Origin: Candidatus Tayloriibacteriota bacterium
Lineage (GTDB): Bacteria; Patescibacteriota; Minisyncoccia; Phycocordibacterales; UBA6065
Assembly (NCBI GenBank): GCA_016215405.1
Contig: JACRJQ010000008.1
Location: forward strand, 89,866-124,897
DNA length: 35,032 bases
Reading direction: 5' to 3'
Positions 1 to 7,040 of this stretch are shown in pieces (the stretch's first letter is position 1; the number at the start of each line of letters is the position of its first letter). The notes beneath the pieces are model-generated. The model worked only from the letters and a program-made list of their open reading frames with translations, ran no database searches and was not told where the DNA came from. The position numbers were made by a program, and so were the translations under genes.

Positions 1-79
1 GAACAGCATGGGTGGTGAGGCCGAGGTCGCAGATCGCCTGAGCCGCTAGCTTTACAAGGTCCTTTTCCGTGGTTCTCAT
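1..79 (-). CDS. Hypothetical protein, N-terminal fragment (runs off the left edge)
   Basis: Only 26 codons are visible, beginning MRTTEKDLVKLA on the minus strand, and the frame stays open to the window edge. It is too short for the ORF track. The purine-rich GGGAAAA just before the ATG is a weak ribosome-binding signal. The gene sits downstream of rpsR but is separated from it by a terminator and a leader of about 190 bp, so it is probably transcribed on its own. I cannot assign a family from this stub. Confidence 0.5.
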   Translation of the reverse strand, partial: MRTTEKDLVKLAAQAICDLGLTTHAV

Positions 80-112
80 TTTTCCCTTTCGGGTTCCCGC
101 TAACATGATCGC

Positions 113-160
113 ATCGCAAGAGCGGTTCGCTCTTGCGATAAAGGCCCTGAGGAGGCCTTT
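113..160 (-). other. Two consecutive hairpins in the leader of the left-edge gene
   Basis: A perfect 11-bp inverted repeat (ATCGCAAGAGC, loop GGTTC, 113-139) is followed directly by AAAGGCC/GGCCTTT (140-160). On the minus strand they lie between the rpsR terminator and the ATG at 79. A possible promoter (TTGACT near 222-228, AT-rich -10 near 199-204) would place both in a 5' UTR of about 110 nt. They could act as an attenuator or leader structure, but I recognise no known RNA family. Confidence 0.35.
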
Positions 161-230
161 TGGCGGTCCGCGGGCCCTTAGGGGGCTCGCGATAGGCCCT
201 ATATTCCGGATCCGCGAGGGAAAGTCAAAC

Positions 231-262
231 GAAAAGCCCGCGCCGTAGGGCGCGGGCTTTTC
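231..262 (-). terminator. Intrinsic terminator of the rpsF-ssb-rpsR operon
   Basis: Stem of 14 bp (AAAGCCCGCGCC with its complement) and a 4-nt loop, with a T-run on the outgoing minus-strand arm. It starts 8 nt after the rpsR stop codon. Confidence 0.85.
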
Positions 263-269
263 CCCTCTG

Positions 270-473
270 CTATCGAGCGATGTAAGGAAGGAGTCCCATG
301 AAGCGGGCCCTCTTTACCGCCTCGGCGAGCTTTCGCTGATTCGTCGAGGAGACGCTCGTGCGCTTCCTCGAGAGGATTCGCGCATGAGGATTGAGGAACC
401 TCTTGAGGATGTCCGTATCCTTATAGTCGATATGCTGGATGTTATGCTGCTTGAAAAAGCACTGCTTGCTCAT
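270..473 (-). CDS. rpsR: Small ribosomal subunit protein bS18
   Basis: 67-aa basic protein. The family core is visible: the DILKRFLNPHARILSRKRTSVSSTNQRKLAEAVKRARFMGLLP stretch matches the usual bS18 signature (Y.D...L..F....G.I..RR.TG....Q..L..AIKRAR...LLP). bS18 binds the platform of the 30S subunit as a pair with bS6. The last gene of rpsF-ssb-rpsR, it begins 23 bp after ssb and is followed immediately by a terminator. The start has no obvious Shine-Dalgarno sequence. Length is slightly below the usual 75 aa, the difference being in the N-terminal tail. Confidence 0.95.
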   Translation of the reverse strand: MSKQCFFKQHNIQHIDYKDTDILKRFLNPHARILSRKRTSVSSTNQRKLAEAVKRARFMGLLPYIAR

Positions 474-496
474 AATGGTCTTGGGTTAATTGTTTC

Positions 497-961
497 TTAG
501 AACGGGATGTCTTCCGGATTTATGTCCTCTTCCGGATACTCTATCGTATCCACCTCCTTCGCCTTCGATGCCGCTTTCGCAGGAGCACCTGCCGCAGGAG
601 CGGCCGACGGCGCCCCTGGGCCGAAGCCTCCTGGCTTCGATCCGAACTGGACGCGGTCCGCGACGATCTCGGTGCGATACTTCTTCTCCCCCGACGCCTT
701 GTCGTCCCACGAGCGGGTCTGGATCCTTCCCTCGACCATAACCTGCTGCCCCTTCTTGAGGTACTGGGCCGCGGTCTCAGCCTGTCGGCCGAAGACTACG
801 ACGTTATGGAAGTCGGTAGATTCCTGCTTCGCGCCGTTCTTGTCTTTCCAGACTCGATTGGTGGCGACGGAGAGGGACGCTACCTGGATCCCCGACGGCA
901 GAGCCCGGAGCTCTGGGTCGCGCGTGAGGTTTCCGACGATGAGGGCTTTGTTGAGATACAT
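497..961 (-). CDS. ssb: Single-stranded DNA-binding protein
   Basis: 154 aa. Residues 1-105 form the OB fold with the family pattern (N-terminal MYLNKALIVGNLTRDPELR; ...GRQAETAAQYLKKGQQVMVEGRIQTRSWDD). A Gly/Pro/Ala-rich linker follows, and the acidic tail ends in DIPF, the conserved tip that recruits replication and repair proteins. It binds ssDNA as a tetramer during replication and recombination. Its position between rpsF and rpsR is the classic bacterial order and implies co-transcription. No clear Shine-Dalgarno precedes the ATG. Confidence 0.96.
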   Translation of the reverse strand: MYLNKALIVGNLTRDPELRALPSGIQVASLSVATNRVWKDKNGAKQESTDFHNVVVFGRQAETAAQYLKKGQQVMVEGRIQTRSWDDKASGEKKYRTEIVADRVQFGSKPGGFGPGAPSAAPAAGAPAKAASKAKEVDTIEYPEEDINPEDIPF

Positions 962-1013
962 AATGCGTAACTTTTACTTTTAATTGGGACCAAGTTAGCT
1001 TTATTGTATCAGA

Positions 1014-1499
1014 TTAGGAGACGAGCTTGTCGATGGACTTATCGAGCTCCTCCTGGGTCGCAGGAGCCTTCTTCTCTGCCTTGGCCTCCTCTTCCTTTCC
1101 CGCCTCCCTCTTCTCGTCTCCGAGTATCTTCGGGCCGTAGATGGTGTTCTCTCGCGCCGTCTTTATGACGATGTGGCGGATCACCTTGTCAGACCCCTTG
1201 AGAGCCTTGTCCACCTCGGACGCCGACTCCTTTGGACCCTCGAACTTTATCCATCCGAAATACGCGCTGTCAAAACGGTGCCTTACGGGACCGATCGGCT
1301 TTATCATCGTATAGGCGAGATTTCGAAGCTTAGGGAATTCCTCCGATATGACCGTCGCTCCCGTGCTCCCGAGAATCGCCTTTATAGCGTCTACCTCCTT
1401 CGGTAGGTTCTCTGGAGAAACAGTGGGAACGACGTGGAAGCCCACTTCGTAGACGGTCGCCTTCTCCGTCTTAGCTGTCTCTTTTGTCATTTTTTGCAT
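1014..1499 (-). CDS. rpsF: Small ribosomal subunit protein bS6
   Basis: Residues about 15-120 give the bS6 ferredoxin-like fold (YEVGFHVVPTVSPENLP..., LAYTMIKPI, DKVIRHIVIKT). The last 40 residues are a Lys/Glu/Ala-rich extension, so at 161 aa it is longer than the ~100-130 aa norm; such tails vary in bS6. It pairs with bS18 in the 30S platform. First gene of rpsF-ssb-rpsR. Two ATGs lie 9 nt apart (MQKMTKE), and the second, at 1490, is an equally plausible start. A promoter and a structured leader lie just upstream. Confidence 0.94.
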   Translation of the reverse strand: MQKMTKETAKTEKATVYEVGFHVVPTVSPENLPKEVDAIKAILGSTGATVISEEFPKLRNLAYTMIKPIGPVRHRFDSAYFGWIKFEGPKESASEVDKALKGSDKVIRHIVIKTARENTIYGPKILGDEKREAGKEEEAKAEKKAPATQEELDKSIDKLVS

Positions 1500-1519
1500 G
1501 ACTAGCTTATAAACCTGTC

Positions 1520-1565
1520 CTTGCTATAAGCCGTCCGCCGGCTGGGCGGACTATTCCAAAGCAAG
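1520..1565 (-). promoter_or_regulatory. Structured 5' leader of rpsF, candidate bS6:bS18 autoregulatory element
   Basis: On the minus strand the outer stem CTTGCT/AGCAAG encloses asymmetric bulges and a 7-bp inner stem GTCCGCC/GGCGGAC. It begins almost at the predicted transcription start and ends about 20 nt before the rpsF start. In many bacteria the rpsF leader folds into a hairpin bound by the bS6:bS18 complex. Position and bulged shape fit this, but I could not match the consensus base by base. Confidence 0.45.
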
Positions 1566-1572
1566 TCCCGAT

Positions 1573-1600
1573 AGAATACCAGAAAACCCTTATTTTGCAA
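1573..1600 (-). promoter_or_regulatory. Sigma70-type promoter of rpsF-ssb-rpsR
   Basis: Minus strand: TTGCAA (1595-1600), 16-bp spacer, TATTCT (1573-1578) preceded by TGG (extended -10). The predicted start near 1566 coincides with the beginning of the leader hairpin. Confidence 0.6.
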
Positions 1601-1653
1601 GAATTCCCTAAGAAATCGCCATTCTCAGATCCTTGAGAATTTGAGGATGGTGG

Positions 1654-2517
1654 CTAGAGCCTAAAAAGCCTCATCGCGTTCTCGACAAGCTGCTTTCGTC
1701 CGGATTCGGCGCCCGCCCCCTTTATATCGAGTATCTTTTCTGCCGTATGGACGACGAACGAGGGCTCGTTGCGCTTTCCCCTCTCGGGCACCGGAGAGAC
1801 ATAGGGACAGTCCGTCTCCGACATGATCCGATCGAGAGGCGTCGCTTCGACGAGTTCCTTGTACTGCTTCGCGAAAGTGACGACGCCGGTATAGGAGAGA
1901 TGGAATCCTAGAGAGAGGAATTCCCTGGCGTCTTCGAGCGTGCCAGCGAAGAAGTGCGCGTCGCCACGGAGCCTGTCTCCCGCTTTTTCTTTGTACCCTA
2001 TCAAGATGTCGAGGACGTCGCGGTATGCGTCGCCGCCCGCGCCGGAGCGGATATGAAGCATCAAGGGCAGATCCAGCTCTAATGCGAGCTCTATCTGGGC
2101 GATGAACGCCGCACGTTGCCTCTTCCGCTCTTCATCTGACGGCGTGCGGTAATAATCGAGCCCGCATTCGCCTATGCCGACGACCTTCTTACCGCCCTCT
2201 TCGACGAGAGACCGATAGAAATCCGCGTCGAAATCCTCGCCCTTCGATTCGAATGGCGCCGTCTCGGGACCTATCTCGTCTTTATCGTGGAATGACGGAT
2301 TCACGTGGATAGGATGGAGCCCGACTATAGAATAGACGCCCTCCGAAAACCTGCGCGTCATCTCGACGGCGCTTTTCGAGGTAGCTTGTTTAGTGCCGAC
2401 GTTAATCATCCAGACTCCCGCACGGAGAGCCCTTTCGACCGTCGCCTCCCTGTCCGCGTCGAACGCGGCGAAGTTCGCGTGGGCATGGACGTCTATGTAT
2501 CGGGGTCTCTGGGACAT
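1654..2517 (-). CDS. tatD: TatD family metal-dependent hydrolase (DNase)
   Basis: The track gives 309 aa, but the homologous part starts at MSQRPRYIDVHAHAN, so I place the start at 2517 (287 aa). The extra 22 codons run towards a palindromic terminator and read as non-coding. Family metal ligands are visible: DVHAHA at the N-terminus, the central VGIGECGLDYY, MLHIRS, DAHFFAG and SETDCPYVSP near the C-terminus. TatD proteins are TIM-barrel phosphodiesterases with 3'-5' exonuclease activity, linked to DNA repair and turnover. In many bacteria tatD lies directly downstream of metG, as here. Confidence 0.92.
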   Translation of the reverse strand: MSQRPRYIDVHAHANFAAFDADREATVERALRAGVWMINVGTKQATSKSAVEMTRRFSEGVYSIVGLHPIHVNPSFHDKDEIGPETAPFESKGEDFDADFYRSLVEEGGKKVVGIGECGLDYYRTPSDEERKRQRAAFIAQIELALELDLPLMLHIRSGAGGDAYRDVLDILIGYKEKAGDRLRGDAHFFAGTLEDAREFLSLGFHLSYTGVVTFAKQYKELVEATPLDRIMSETDCPYVSPVPERGKRNEPSFVVHTAEKILDIKGAGAESGRKQLVENAMRLFRL

Positions 2518-2563
2518 GACCCAAGCGTACAGGAAACGGGCTCGAAAAGTCCACTCCCGATCT

Positions 2564-2605
2564 GAAATCAAAAACAGTATCATATATGATACTGTTTTTG
2601 ATTTC
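2564..2605. terminator. Perfect 42-bp palindrome, terminator-like, copy 1 of a shared core
   Basis: Perfect inverted repeat centred at 2584.5 whose innermost 20 bp are CAGTATCATATATGATACTG. T-runs flank the core on both sides, so a hairpin followed by TTTTT forms in either direction. It lies between metG and tatD, both on minus, so it probably terminates metG transcription. The same 20-bp core recurs at 21314-21333. Confidence 0.75.
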
Positions 2606-2638
2606 CCTTCCGTCGATCGGCGTACCGCCCTCCTCGGA

Positions 2639-4078
2639 CTATTCCTTTCGAAGGAACAGGGGGGCTTCCGGCATCTTGTGCGCGCGGACCAGCGCGAGGA
2701 TCGATTCGGAAACCATAGGGAGTATGGGCTTGAGGAGGATACCTATCCCGTAGACGCGAGAGACGAGGTCGGAGATCACCTCTACCGCCGCGGCCTTGTC
2801 CGTCTTTACGAGCTTGAACGGCGCCTTTTCCTGGATGAGCCCGTCGGCCTCCGCTATCGCCTTCCATACGACGTTCGACGCGGCCTGGATGTCGAAAGAG
2901 TCCATGGCCTTTAGATATTCCTTAGGCGCTTCGGCCTCTGCGACGCTCACAGGAGACTCGATATGCGTCGTCGCCATCTTCATAACGCGAGAGACGAGGT
3001 TGCCGAGGCCGTTCGCGAGGTTGGTGTTGTACGCCAATTTGAAGCGCTCCATGGTAAAGGGCGAATCTTCGAACGAACCTATCTCACGCGCTACGAAATA
3101 GCGCAGGGCGTCGGTGCCGTATTCGCGCACGACGTCGACAGGGTTCACGACGTTGCCGAGAGATTTAGACATCTTCACTCCCCCATCGCCGGTCACGAAG
3201 CCGTTCACGACGACGGTGTGGGTCGGAGGCAAATCTGCGGCGAGGAGCATCGCCTGCCACATGACCGACTGGAAACGCGTATTGTCCTTGCCGCAATACT
3301 GGGTCGGCGTGCCGTTCTTCCAGAACATATCGAATTTGGCCGTATCCTCCGGCCAGCCGAGGGTCGAGATATAGTTCACGAGCGCGTCGAACCAGACGTA
3401 CATGACATGGCTGTCGTCTCCGGGCACAGGGACCCCCCATGACATCTTCGATTTGAGGCGCGATATCGAGAAGTCTTCAAGGCCTCTCTTTATGAATTCC
3501 CTCATCTCGTTCATCCTGAACTCGGGCACGATGGAGTGGCCCTTCTTGTCGTAGAGGGCGAGGAGCCTGTCGCCGAAGGCCGAGAATCGGAAAAAATAGT
3601 TCTCCTCGTCGATAGTCTCGATCTCGAGATGCGGATGTATGGGGCATTTGCCCTCGACAAGCTCGCTCTCGGTCTTCGTCTCTTCGCAGCCGACGCAATA
3701 TCGCGACCTGTAGTTCTTCTTGTAGATATAGCCGTTCTTCTCCACCCTCTTCCAGAACTCTTGAGCGGCACCCTCATGATGGGCGTCCGTGGTGCGTATG
3801 AAATGGACGTCTTCCGAGACGCCTAACAACGGGAGTATCTTCTTGAAATTCGCCGCCGATTCGTCGACGTACGCTTTGACGTCTTTCCCCGCCTTCTCTG
3901 CGGACTTGAAGAGCTTCTGGCCATGCTCGTCTGTGCCGGTGTTGAAGAATACCTCGAAGCCGGAGAGGGTCTTCCACCTCGCGACGATATCGGCGCGCAC
4001 GAACTCGAGAGCGTGCCCCATGTGAGGCTCCGCGTTAACGTACGGCAAGGTCGTGGTTATATAAAAAGGCTTTTTCAT
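2639..4078 (-). CDS. metG: Methionyl-tRNA synthetase, catalytic and anticodon domains only
   Basis: 479 aa class I synthetase. The HIGH motif is HMGH (residues 19-22) and KMSKS is at 302-306. A zinc knuckle in the connective domain uses C128, C131, C145 and probably H148. The C-terminal helical anticodon-binding domain is present (from about residue 340), but the protein ends at PLFLRKE without the EMAP/Trbp111-like tRNA-binding domain found in many bacterial MetRS. A separate gene for that domain lies at 24103-24537. It charges initiator and elongator tRNA-Met. No Shine-Dalgarno; a weak TAAACT lies 5 nt before the ATG. Confidence 0.96.
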   Translation of the reverse strand: MKKPFYITTTLPYVNAEPHMGHALEFVRADIVARWKTLSGFEVFFNTGTDEHGQKLFKSAEKAGKDVKAYVDESAANFKKILPLLGVSEDVHFIRTTDAHHEGAAQEFWKRVEKNGYIYKKNYRSRYCVGCEETKTESELVEGKCPIHPHLEIETIDEENYFFRFSAFGDRLLALYDKKGHSIVPEFRMNEMREFIKRGLEDFSISRLKSKMSWGVPVPGDDSHVMYVWFDALVNYISTLGWPEDTAKFDMFWKNGTPTQYCGKDNTRFQSVMWQAMLLAADLPPTHTVVVNGFVTGDGGVKMSKSLGNVVNPVDVVREYGTDALRYFVAREIGSFEDSPFTMERFKLAYNTNLANGLGNLVSRVMKMATTHIESPVSVAEAEAPKEYLKAMDSFDIQAASNVVWKAIAEADGLIQEKAPFKLVKTDKAAAVEVISDLVSRVYGIGILLKPILPMVSESILALVRAHKMPEAPLFLRKE

Positions 4079-4131
4079 AGGTAAGTTTAAGGATATCCCA
4101 AAGGCGCTGAAAGTCTAATGTCTAGGCCGTT

Positions 4132-5247
4132 TTAAGCCTCTATCGTCTGCGGAGCCCTTTTGTCCTTCTGCATGTCGTCGATAAGCTCCATGAGCATGGA
4201 GGCTACCGGGACGGAGAGGATGATACCGAGAAAGCCCGCGAGCTCGAAGCCCACGAGAAGGGAGAGGATGACGAGTATCGGGGGTATGCCGACGATCTTC
4301 TTCACGACGAGAGGGTATATCAGATGGTTCTCGAACTGCTGGATGATGAGATAGAGGCCCGCGACGATGAAGGCTGAGGTGGCGCCGCCGTCGAGGTAGA
4401 CGCTCGCGACCGCAGGCACCGCCGCGATGATAGGGCCGAAGAGAGGGATCATCTCGAGGAATGCAGCGAGAACGGCGAAGAGGAGAGCGTTCTTTACTCC
4501 GAGGACCATAAGGCCGAGATAGACGAGTATGCCCACGAGGATGGCGAGGACGAGCTGGCCCTGCATCCAGAGTCCGATCTTCGTCTGGGTCCTCCTCCAG
4601 AGCCCTATCACGTAGCTCTCCTTAGAAGCCGGGATGACGACGCGCAAGAACTTCTCGACACCGTCATCTTGCACCGCGAGATAGAACGAGAGAGCGATGA
4701 TGATGAAGAACGATATTATCCCTCCGAATACCGAGCTCGCCGAGTGGACGAATCCGGCAGAAACCGCGGTGATGGCCTCGTTTATGCCCTGAAGAGCGCC
4801 CTGGATCGAGAAGTCGTCCGAGCGCGGGCTCTGGATCGCCTGTTGTCCCTCTTCGATGCCGCGCGCGACCGACATAGCGATTTCTTTCGACTCTTCGGTC
4901 TTCTCTGCCCCTAAAGGATTCCAGAGCTCTGTCGATTCGAGATACTCGGGAACGGAATTGAGGAATGCGGAAGTGTCCTGGAGGAATTGAGGCACTAAGG
5001 TATAGAACGCTCCGACGAGGACGCTCGCGATAAGCGCGTAGACGATGAGGGCCGAGAACACGCGATAGACGCCTCGCCTCATGAACCATTTGATCATAGG
5101 CTCGAGAGACGAGGCTATGACGACGGCGGTCAGGACGACGAGAACGATCCCTTTAAGCGAGAAAAGCGCGAACGTCGTAACGATAAGAAGTATCGCCTTT
5201 ACGATAGTGCCGGTCGTTATCTCTATGCGCGCCGTTCCGTTTATCAT
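4132..5247 (-). CDS. AI-2E family membrane permease (PerM/YdiK-like)
   Basis: 371 aa with about seven or eight hydrophobic segments: two near the N-terminus (ILLIVTTFALFSLKG...), one at about 60-80, then a soluble middle (85-150), and a C-terminal group with the typical GPIIAAVPAVASVYLDGG and HLIYPLVVKKIVGIPPILVILSLLVG signatures. The family includes the proposed autoinducer-2 exporter TqsA and Na+/H+ antiporter-like members. Substrate cannot be predicted, and AI-2 export is unlikely to be the general role. It lies 25 bp downstream of the M16 peptidase but has its own -10 box 6 nt before the ATG. Confidence 0.85.
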   Translation of the reverse strand: MINGTARIEITTGTIVKAILLIVTTFALFSLKGIVLVVLTAVVIASSLEPMIKWFMRRGVYRVFSALIVYALIASVLVGAFYTLVPQFLQDTSAFLNSVPEYLESTELWNPLGAEKTEESKEIAMSVARGIEEGQQAIQSPRSDDFSIQGALQGINEAITAVSAGFVHSASSVFGGIISFFIIIALSFYLAVQDDGVEKFLRVVIPASKESYVIGLWRRTQTKIGLWMQGQLVLAILVGILVYLGLMVLGVKNALLFAVLAAFLEMIPLFGPIIAAVPAVASVYLDGGATSAFIVAGLYLIIQQFENHLIYPLVVKKIVGIPPILVILSLLVGFELAGFLGIILSVPVASMLMELIDDMQKDKRAPQTIEA

Positions 5248-5253
5248 GGGTTT

Positions 5254-5259
5254 ATGATA
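5254..5259 (-). promoter_or_regulatory. -10 box TATCAT, 6 nt before the permease ATG
   Basis: Minus-strand TATCAT (5 of 6 to TATAAT) with exactly 6 nt to the start codon. This predicts a leaderless mRNA; see the finding on leaderless promoters. Confidence 0.5.
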
Positions 5260-5272
5260 CTACGAAGTCGCC

Positions 5273-6544
5273 TTAAAAGCTGAGCACCTTCTCTATCGCC
5301 TCCTTATTAAGGCCCTTGCCTATGGCCGCGACGGTAAGCTTCCGGTTATCGAACATGAGACCGGCGACCCGCATGATGTCCTCGGCCGTGATTATGGAGA
5401 ATATGCCCTCGAACTCCTCGGGGGTGCGCATCTTGTCAGAGAGTATCTCCTGGTCCGCGAAGAACTCCGCCATGCTGTCGGAGGTCTCGAGCGACATTAT
5501 CGTATGAGCCTTTATGAACTCCCTCACTTTGTGGAGCTCGGCATCCGAGACAGGCTCACTCTTAAGCCTCGCGACCTCGCCTAAGGTCGCGCCTATTATC
5601 TCGGGGACCCTCTCTGCGGTGGTGCCTGTATAGATCGAAAAATTGCCGAACGAATTATACGAAGATCCCGACGCGCCGATATAATAGCCGGCCCCCATCT
5701 CGTCGCGGAGCTTCGCGAAGAGGCGCGACGACATTCCGCCGCGCAAGACGTTCTTTATAAGGTGAGCGACGAACCTGTCTGGGTGGCGCCTGTCGAACGT
5801 TCTCCAGGCGAGGACGATGTGCGATTGGTCCGTATCTTTCTCAAGGAGGACGGTCTCTGGCGCGGCCTGCTCTCTGTCTTTAGTGAGGAATTCTTTGCCC
5901 GCCTCTCCTCCGTAGGCGGCGCCAAAGGTATTTTTCGCCCACTCGAGCATGAGCGCCTCGTCGATCCCTCCCGCTATGGTCACTATGGTGTTCCGCGGCG
6001 TGTAATGGAGGTTGTGATACGCGATAAGGTCGCCGCGGGTAATGGCCCTCACAGTCTCCTTGGTCCCGAGGATATCGCGTCCGGCAGGCTCTCCCCCGTA
6101 CATGTGCTCGCGGAGAGCATCGTGCACCCTCTCCTGCGGATCGTCTCGGTACATGTCGATCTCGCCCAAGACGACGCCCTTCTCCTTCGCTATCTCTGCT
6201 TCGGGAAAGGTAGAGTTTATATATATGTCGGCGACGATATCTCCGATATCCTCGAAATGCTTTACGTCTGCCTTTGCATAGAACCCCGTCACCTCGTTCG
6301 TCGTAAAAGCGTTGTACGCGGCGCCGATGGAGTCGAGCTCTATGGTTATATCTCGCGAGGAAGGCCGCTTCGAGGTCCCCTTGAAGCACATGTGCTCGAG
6401 GAAATGCGAGATGCCGGATTGCTCGGGTGTCTCGTAATAGGCGCCGGTCGCGATGTTTACGAGCACGGTGACCGTGGGGTTCCCTTTCATGGGGACTGTT
6501 ATGACGCGGACGCCGTTTTGAAGTGTGGTTTTGGTGAATCGCAT
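5273..6544 (-). CDS. M16 family zinc metallopeptidase (processing-peptidase type)
   Basis: 423 aa. The inverted zinc motif HFLEH (residues 47-51) and the distal ligand in VVLGEID (E128) are intact, so it should be an active peptidase. The N-terminal half carries the catalytic M16 domain. The C-terminal half (about 180-420) is the partner M16 domain with AERVPEIIGATLGEVARLK. The architecture and length match bacterial relatives of the mitochondrial processing peptidase beta subunit, such as YmxG. No signal peptide is seen, so it is probably cytoplasmic. A minus-strand TATACT lies 19 nt before the ATG. Confidence 0.92.
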   Translation of the reverse strand: MRFTKTTLQNGVRVITVPMKGNPTVTVLVNIATGAYYETPEQSGISHFLEHMCFKGTSKRPSSRDITIELDSIGAAYNAFTTNEVTGFYAKADVKHFEDIGDIVADIYINSTFPEAEIAKEKGVVLGEIDMYRDDPQERVHDALREHMYGGEPAGRDILGTKETVRAITRGDLIAYHNLHYTPRNTIVTIAGGIDEALMLEWAKNTFGAAYGGEAGKEFLTKDREQAAPETVLLEKDTDQSHIVLAWRTFDRRHPDRFVAHLIKNVLRGGMSSRLFAKLRDEMGAGYYIGASGSSYNSFGNFSIYTGTTAERVPEIIGATLGEVARLKSEPVSDAELHKVREFIKAHTIMSLETSDSMAEFFADQEILSDKMRTPEEFEGIFSIITAEDIMRVAGLMFDNRKLTVAAIGKGLNKEAIEKVLSF

Positions 6545-6630
6545 ACGGTGTTAATACGAAACGAGTATAGCATTTTGCCTCGATTCATCGCCTTAAATCT
6601 TCGGGCCGAGATTCATCAGTTTTTTAGTCC

Positions 6631-6716
6631 TTTCCTTTGTCGGGCACAGGTAATCCGCCCGAAGCGGATTCCTTTCAGCTCGCGCCGTCGCACTCCGCTA
6701 ATCCCGTCAAAGGAAA
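6631..6716. repeat. MITE-like element with 14-bp terminal inverted repeats
   Basis: TTTCCTTTGTCGGG (6631-6644) and CCCGTCAAAGGAAA (6703-6716) are inverted repeats with one mismatch. Inside are the hairpin AATCCGC-CCGAA-GCGGATT (6652-6670) and the segment CTCGCGCCGTCGCACTCCGC (6679-6698). The latter recurs with four changes at 22798-22817. There is no coding capacity. Confidence 0.45.
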
Positions 6717-6733
6717 TGGACGGAGGGTTAAGA

Positions 6734-6770
6734 GAAAGGCCTGTTTTAGCAAAGCTAAAACAGGCCTTTC
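6734..6770. terminator. Strong 17-bp stem-loop terminator
   Basis: GAAAGGCCTGTTTTAGC, loop AAA, then the perfect complement. In the minus direction it closes the structured region downstream of glyS. Confidence 0.65.
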
Positions 6771-6781
6771 TTGAGCCATTC

Positions 6782-6809
6782 CAAACACCTCAACCAGTTG
6801 AGGTGTTTG
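6782..6809. other. Perfect 12-bp hairpin
   Basis: CAAACACCTCAA, loop CCAG, then the exact complement. It has no T-run and is therefore not a typical terminator. It lies just ahead of the strong terminator on the minus strand and is probably part of the same structured transcript. Confidence 0.5.
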
Positions 6810-7040
6810 CCTTAATCTCCAACCCTCGGACGAGTCCTCATTCTTTCGAGCGAGGTGAGGAACGGGATGGGACCTGTTCCGTAAAACCTTTTGAGACGGT
6901 ACTCCGTCCAAAAGGTGTACTGCTCCTGTAAGGAGATGCCCGAGGAGTAGCCTCCGAGGGACGCTTGCGCCCCGCAGCGAGAAAAATGCGGGTCGGCTAA
7001 AAGAAAAGCTCTTTGTCTCTTGTCTGAAAGGCAAGTAAAA

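Larger units (their letters stand above)
6545..7040. other. Gene-free 496-bp intergenic stretch with dense RNA-like structure
   Basis: It lies between the M16 start and the glyS stop. On the minus strand a run of hairpins follows glyS: CCCGCA/TGCGGG near 6975-6996, ACCTTTT/AAAAGGT enclosing ACGG/CCGT (6886-6916), GGAAC/GTTCC, a 12-bp perfect stem (6782-6809) and a 17-bp terminator (6734-6770). A small repeat element occupies 6631-6716. Track ORFs here overlap the hairpins and the glyS 3' end and are not convincing genes. A structured non-coding RNA about 250-300 nt long is possible. I find no RNase P, tmRNA or SRP signature. Confidence 0.4.

Noticed and set aside
6855-6900. Weak 5S rRNA resemblance (CGGGATGGGA) near glyS
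   Set aside because: Only about 10 nt match; the flanking helices and length of 5S rRNA are absent.
5762-6931. Long plus-strand ORFs antisense to real genes (also 7020-8105, 9209-10417, 12724-13740, 15606-16883)
   Set aside because: High-GC shadow frames opposite well-recognised genes; their translations are Arg/Val/Leu-rich with no family motif.
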